The notes under the pieces were generated by a model. That model made no database searches, was not told where the DNA came from, and saw only the letters and a program-made list of their open reading frames with translations. From the NCBI GenBank assembly GCA_965116685.1, contig OZ220707.1:1178001-1242000 (forward strand): a stretch of 64,000 bases of DNA. The letters are read 5' to 3'. This DNA comes from Bin80 sp965116685 (GTDB lineage Bacteria; Bacteroidota; Rhodothermia; Rhodothermales; Bin80). A program made the position numbers and the translations under genes. Positions 61,401 to 64,000 of this stretch are shown piece by piece. Each line of letters starts with the position of its first letter. Positions within the stretch are counted from its first letter, which is position 1.

Positions 61401-63949
61401 ACGCACCGGAAGCGGTATCGGTGCGGGAGGGAAGTACGCAAACGTTTGATCTCTCGCTGACCTCAAAGCCCCTGGGCGATGTCGTGGTAACGATGACCTG
61501 GCCTTCCGGGACCGACCTAGACCTGAGGCCGATCATTCAACGCTTTACGCCGGCAACCTGGCAGACGAGGCGGCAGGTAACATTGATCGCTGCAGTCGAC
61601 GAGGATGTTGTGGATGATCAGGTGGAGGTACTCTTGACGGCAAGTGGCAGTAGCGACTACATCGGGATCTCAAAAACGGTATTGGTCACCATCACGGATG
61701 TCGATGTGCCGGGGCTGGTGATCAACCCGCGATCGGTGACGATGAGGGAGGGAACCGAGAGGACGCTGGAGGTTGCACTTATCCAGAAACCCTCTGGCTC
61801 GGTAGCGGTGAACTTACGCGGGAATGCGGGAACAGATCTGGAATTGAGCCCATCCTCACTCCCGTTTACAACCTCGGATTGGCAGGTCCCCAAGTCCGTG
61901 ACGCTGACGGCAAACGAGGATGATGATATTGAGGATGACACGGCGACCTTAACACTGACGGCATCTGGAGGTGGCTACAACGGAGTGGATGCAGACGTCA
62001 TGGTGACGATTACCGACAATGATGATGCGCCACCGGTACCGCTCACAATATCCATCTATGATCGGCGGGAATTGGAAGATGCAGGTGCCATTCAACTGCC
62101 GATCGAACTCAGCCGTCCCACGGATGTGGTGGTAACCGTGCAGTATGCCAGCACGGATGGCACGGCAGAGTCGGGTCTGGACTACACGGCATCGCGGGGG
62201 ATTGTGATCTTTGATCCGGGTGCCACCCGGGGGGTGATCGAGATTGAGATCACCAATGATGAGATCCCGGAGTCAACGGAGACGTTTGCGGTGACCTTAT
62301 TGAAACCACGCAATGCAATCATTGCGCGTGGAACGGGAACGGGCACGATCCTGGACAATGATGGGGGGACGGCAATTCTTCGGGTGGAGGATGCACTGGT
62401 ACAGGAAGAAGAGGGAATGGTCCGTTTCCAAGTCTCACTGTCCCATCCGCAGCGTCAAATGATCTCGGCCGCATACCGGACGCAGGATGGAACGGCGAAG
62501 GCGGGGGAAGACTATGAAGCCGCTTCGGGGGTCGTGACGCTGGCACCGGGGACGTTGGATGCCATGATCGCGGTCCCGCTCCTGAAGGACGGGCTGGACT
62601 GGCAGGAGGAGACCTTCACGGTGCATCTGGAGTCCTCGGAGAATGCAGAGATTGCGAAGGCGGTGGGCGTGGCAACGATCGAGGCGGCAACCACGGTAAG
62701 CCAGGAAGCCTTGGAGGCGTATACGGCACGGTTTGTTCGGACGTCGGCGACCCAGGTGGTGGAGGCACTGGGGGATCGGTTCCGCGGAGCGGATGGTACA
62801 GCATGCGGGGCGGCAACGCGCGCAGAGATGGCCCGGCTCTGGTATTCGGCTTCTTCCTGGGATCCGTCCCTGGGAGAGTTGTTGGGCGGCTGCCGCATGT
62901 CGGCGACCTCGTACAGCGGGTCGTTCAGTGTATGGGGACGGGGAGCATTCCGGCAATTCAATGGTCGGGAGGATGACGGGTTAACGCTGGATGGCGAGGT
63001 GACCACCGGGATGCTGGGGGCAGACTACCGGTGGAAGGGAGGCTGGCTGGCAGGGGTGCTACTGTCCCACAGTCAGGGCGAGGGATCGTTTGCGGCGGCG
63101 CAGGAGTCGGGAGAGATCACTGCAGGATTGACGGGCGTGTATCCGTATGTGTCGGTGGCGCGTGCAGGATGGGAGGTATGGTTGAGCGCCGGGGCCGGAC
63201 GCGGACAGGCCGAGGTGCTGGAGCTGGACGGCGATCTGACATCAAGGTTTGGTGCGATGGGGGTTCGGGGAACACTGGTATCAAACAGCACCATTGGGCT
63301 GAACTATCATGGAGATGTGCTGGTGACGGATGCAGAGATTGAGGAGCATGCGGTGACGGCAGAGGTGTATCGGGTTCGGGCAGGGGTCGAAGCAAATGCG
63401 CGGATCAACAATGTGCTTCGTCCCTATGTGGAGGCGAATGTGCGCAGTGATGGCGGGAGTGCGGAGACGGGCGTGGGTCTGGAGTTTGGCGGAGGGATGC
63501 GGATAGCGTACCCGGCGTGGCGCTTGAAGGCAGATGTGCACGCACAGGGACTGGTGATGCATACGGCGGCGGGGTTCAGCGAGTGGGGGATCTCGGGATT
63601 CGTGCAGGTGGGAAACCGTTCGGAAGGATTAATGATGCGGGTACGACCTTCATGGGGTCTGGGACAGGGAATGTCGCTGTATGGTCAGCAGACGATCCGG
63701 GATGCGGCGCCGATGGGGACAGGGGTTCACCGGACCGAGTTGGAGTTGGGGTACGGGATTCCGTGGAAAGAGGGCACCGCCCGATCAATTATGGGGATGA
63801 CCCAGTTGTCACAGGGAAGGATGTACCGGCTGGGCGGCGAACTTCGCCCACGGGATCGGTTGACCTTCTCAGTCTTTGGTCTGGCACATGGTCGTGCAAC
63901 TGTACTGGGAGACATCGGCGTGAATGTGCGGGGATCGCTCCGATATTAG
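55424..63949 (+). CDS. Giant Calx-beta-repeat autotransporter adhesin
   Basis: A 2841-codon surface protein. An N-terminal signal (ALILIGLGMLLLPGVALGQA, about residues 25-45) is followed by about 20 Calx-beta-like domains, each ending in an acidic D-x-D-N/D-D-type calcium-binding turn (ITDNDSAGL). A C-terminal barrel of about 280 residues (from FSVWGRGAFRQFNG) ends in the aromatic RGSLRY, as in type Va autotransporters. The tandem part at 57.85-60.35 kb has nearly identical units of 104 and 209 aa. The likely role is a calcium-stiffened adhesin. Start ATG 55424 or 55448. It lies 15 bp after the ISL3 right end, so its promoter may have been replaced. Confidence 0.85.
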   Translation: MDSGKARIMISLYDGNGFKACARHALILIGLGMLLLPGVALGQAQAPKIRIHTGANSQEFLNSHIQAFEKSQQEVVDHRIVLSDKRGAFISASEATGLSGKERFHGISSHSLLAHLLESSTDNVVQSIHAGGFVEDRLRSLQKAIGNAQNPLTILEGNPKTFGVSLTAQPTENVTITIAGHKDTDLQVSPTELTFDNLNWNVKQTVTVEENHDDDDAGETVKLTFTISGNATSSIGENMTIQILDDEHPWELVPLSLLEGSKKSFEVPLLPALAPPSGNVTFTITGQEGTKLFLDQTTLMFPEKEWQQNQSVSLGSTPNAEIADEHLTLTFTASGGGYTGLKYTKDITILDRAPDELLIPEGSTIEEYSYRIYAFPPKADHLIADFSGHDGTDLTVNPEQLIFRKDTWGWECDQISFLCSGWESVTLTAGEDDDAVDDQFLLRSTITGPPGELHVNSSVLTYIRIEDNDDPGLIVAPSNLEFHEGDESAKTFTVKLSEPPLGDLGPNDVTVTIPSSFSGFLTTNPSSLTYTSSNWTEAQEVTLKPKHHDDDFEDEIGTLWVTANGGGYDGERGGIDLKIIDDDIPKLIVPQSWDVQEGRDENGIWSSEKFQIKLNGQLTGNNKVTVNISGHEDTDLQVSPKRLTFGHRDWELASIRGWVYIHAWNDADNVDDTVELKLTASGYFSATEFVTVTIKDNDDKHLDDVAGIVVKPAALTLSEGLSGDIAVSLAAEPTRDVAITLSKEVGSDLDWDFGYLHYGINWNTERIVKLTAGEDDDFENDSLRLTLTASGGGYDNITETVTVAIIDNDVAGLTVPNTAEVAEGKSADIKMKLSAAPSGNVTVVIAGHAGTDLTLDKTSLTFTSTTWNIEQSVTLTAGEDDDFENESVPLRLEASGGGYDVTEDVVVTITDNDSAGLIAPNSVAVTEGKRTDIKVKLAAAPSSTVTVTVTGHAGTDLAPDKPNLTFTTANWDTEQTVTLTAGEDDDFVNDSILLKLTASGGGYTGKTANITVTIEDNDAAGLTVPRTAEVEEGKSADIKMKLSAAPSGNVTVVIAGHAGTDLTLDKTSLTFTSTTWNIEQSVTLTAGEDDDFENESVPLRLEASGGGYDVTEDVVVTITDNDSAGLIAPNSVAVTEGKRTDIKVKLAAAPSSTVTVTVTGHAGTDLAPDKPNLTFTTANWDTEQTVTLTAGEDDDFVNDSVLLKLTASGVGYNLTKLITVQITDNDSAGLTVPSSVVVTEGGSTDIGVVLSAVPSGDVTIAITGHAGTDLSPDKPNLTFTTANWDTEQTVTLTAGEDDDFVNESVLLKLTVLGGGYSLTKTVSVTIEDNDSAGLTVPSSVVVTEGGSTDIGVVLSAVPSGDVTIAITGHAGTDLSPDKPNLTFTTANWDTEQTVTLTAGEDDDFVNESVLLKLTVLGGGYSLTKTVSVTIEDNDSAGLTVPSSVVVTEGGSTDIGVVLSAVPSGDVTIAITGHAGTDLSPDKPNLTFTTANWDTEQTLILRAGEDDDFVNESVPLKLTVLGGGYSLTKTVSVTIEDNDSAGLTVPSSVVVTEGGSMDIGMVLSAVPSGDVTIAITGHAGTDLTPDKSILTFTSTTWNIEQSVALTAGEDDDFENDRVDLKLAASGGGYADVTETVRVTIEDDDTPPTSVAVTLSAVPTSVDEGESVRMMATLSEPLPDAVTITLQYAPGEPPTEPGDYAPLDRITIQAGSQSGWGDLYIQDDDISEGEERLAVAINGSRLPSEVELGSPSSVEITILDDDPPPPVEVSLSAVPNPVDEGKLVQVTATLTGVLETDVVVPLEYNNATNHPPELGDYTRLSGIIIFRGDTEGSGQIQTIEDADVEDETFIVSLGQLPPDLLQPGRETSQGVTIRDITSSEVSVNLSAAPDFVKEGKSVTVTATLSETYGTDVTIPLTLTAGTADTRDYQAPAPVQIAIKAGERNGTYSIHTVDDQIAEGNETFTVALGALPLNLDHGEQSLVKVTITDDDEAKINAPEAVSVREGSTQTFDLSLTSKPLGDVVVTMTWPSGTDLDLRPIIQRFTPATWQTRRQVTLIAAVDEDVVDDQVEVLLTASGSSDYIGISKTVLVTITDVDVPGLVINPRSVTMREGTERTLEVALIQKPSGSVAVNLRGNAGTDLELSPSSLPFTTSDWQVPKSVTLTANEDDDIEDDTATLTLTASGGGYNGVDADVMVTITDNDDAPPVPLTISIYDRRELEDAGAIQLPIELSRPTDVVVTVQYASTDGTAESGLDYTASRGIVIFDPGATRGVIEIEITNDEIPESTETFAVTLLKPRNAIIARGTGTGTILDNDGGTAILRVEDALVQEEEGMVRFQVSLSHPQRQMISAAYRTQDGTAKAGEDYEAASGVVTLAPGTLDAMIAVPLLKDGLDWQEETFTVHLESSENAEIAKAVGVATIEAATTVSQEALEAYTARFVRTSATQVVEALGDRFRGADGTACGAATRAEMARLWYSASSWDPSLGELLGGCRMSATSYSGSFSVWGRGAFRQFNGREDDGLTLDGEVTTGMLGADYRWKGGWLAGVLLSHSQGEGSFAAAQESGEITAGLTGVYPYVSVARAGWEVWLSAGAGRGQAEVLELDGDLTSRFGAMGVRGTLVSNSTIGLNYHGDVLVTDAEIEEHAVTAEVYRVRAGVEANARINNVLRPYVEANVRSDGGSAETGVGLEFGGGMRIAYPAWRLKADVHAQGLVMHTAAGFSEWGISGFVQVGNRSEGLMMRVRPSWGLGQGMSLYGQQTIRDAAPMGTGVHRTELELGYGIPWKEGTARSIMGMTQLSQGRMYRLGGELRPRDRLTFSVFGLAHGRATVLGDIGVNVRGSLRY
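57854..59100 (+). repeat. Two copies of a 627-bp unit inside the autotransporter gene
   Basis: The segment beginning GCGGGTTTGACCGTCCCGA at 57854 recurs at 58481 with nearly identical DNA, an offset of 627 bp (209 codons, two Calx-beta domains). It was probably duplicated recently. Confidence 0.85.
59101..60348 (+). repeat. Four tandem 312-bp repeats inside the autotransporter gene
   Basis: TTCGGCAGGACTAACCGTTC occurs at 59101, 59413, 59725 and 60037, exactly 312 bp (104 codons) apart. The first three units are almost identical in DNA and the fourth diverges near its end. Confidence 0.93.
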
Positions 63950-64000
63950 TGTTTGTGGAATTCGTGCACATTGCCCATATCAACGAAATCAAGACCTGCT
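63950..64000. other. Window end, no feature
   Basis: The last 51 bases follow the autotransporter stop and show no recognisable gene or terminator. Confidence 0.4.

Overview
The window looks like a chromosomal segment of a Gram-negative bacterium of the Rhodothermota/Bacteroidota neighbourhood. This is an inference from the gene set: two-membrane markers (an Omp85-type barrel and an autotransporter barrel), haem A and haem O synthesis genes, a Tat-exported Gfo/Idh/MocA oxidoreductase beside a sulfatase and a 3-keto-disaccharide hydrolase-type lipoprotein, DUF2085, and WG-repeat proteins. No rRNA or tRNA gene was seen, so the lineage is not firm.

Regions. 1-900: a two-gene cassette of unknown function between 28-bp direct repeats. 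1-19.8 kb: housekeeping genes: glutamate dehydrogenase, serA, an RpiB-like protein, a Nif3-like protein, RNase P RNA, secG, rsmE, an Omp85-like barrel, mutY, groES-groEL behind a CIRCE operator, a phosphohexomutase, ctaA-ctaB and rlmN. 19.8-32.2 kb: a type I-G (formerly I-U) CRISPR-Cas locus with an orphan CRISPR repeat and a regulatory region, then csb1-csb2-cas3-csb3-cas4-cas1-cas2, a leader, and 46 repeats with 45 spacers. 32.3-38.5 kb: a minus-strand cluster of an AAA_14/DUF4143 ATPase, a 1396-aa NACHT-like ATPase with a C-terminal nuclease motif, and a small nuclease-like protein, probably defensive. 38.7-46.4 kb: WG-repeat protein, panC, fumC, a DegQ-type protease, aroB and a sulfatase. 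46.4-55.4 kb: accessory DNA with a TnpB-carrying element inserted in a gene, a truncated PIN-domain gene, a sugar-utilisation pair and two nested insertion sequences. 55.4-63.9 kb: a 2841-codon Calx-beta-repeat autotransporter.

The strongest observation is in the CRISPR locus. Spacer 44, in the decayed distal end of the array, matches the cas promoter at 18 of its first 20 bases. The only two mismatches fall at positions 12 and 18, which type I Cascade does not read. An orphan repeat upstream of the operon carries a compensatory base pair in its hairpin and is followed by sequence resembling the antisense of the same site. Together these suggest that the effector complex represses its own operon through built-in guides. 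Separately, five spacers encode the same short protein motif with diverged codons, as if taken from related phages.

The second strong observation is the tnpB element. It has 23-bp terminal inverted repeats and an 8-bp target duplication, which are not features of IS200/IS605. Removing it in silico restores the start of the gene it interrupts. The third is the three-gene ATPase/nuclease cluster, in which all three proteins carry a D...E-x-K nuclease-type core.
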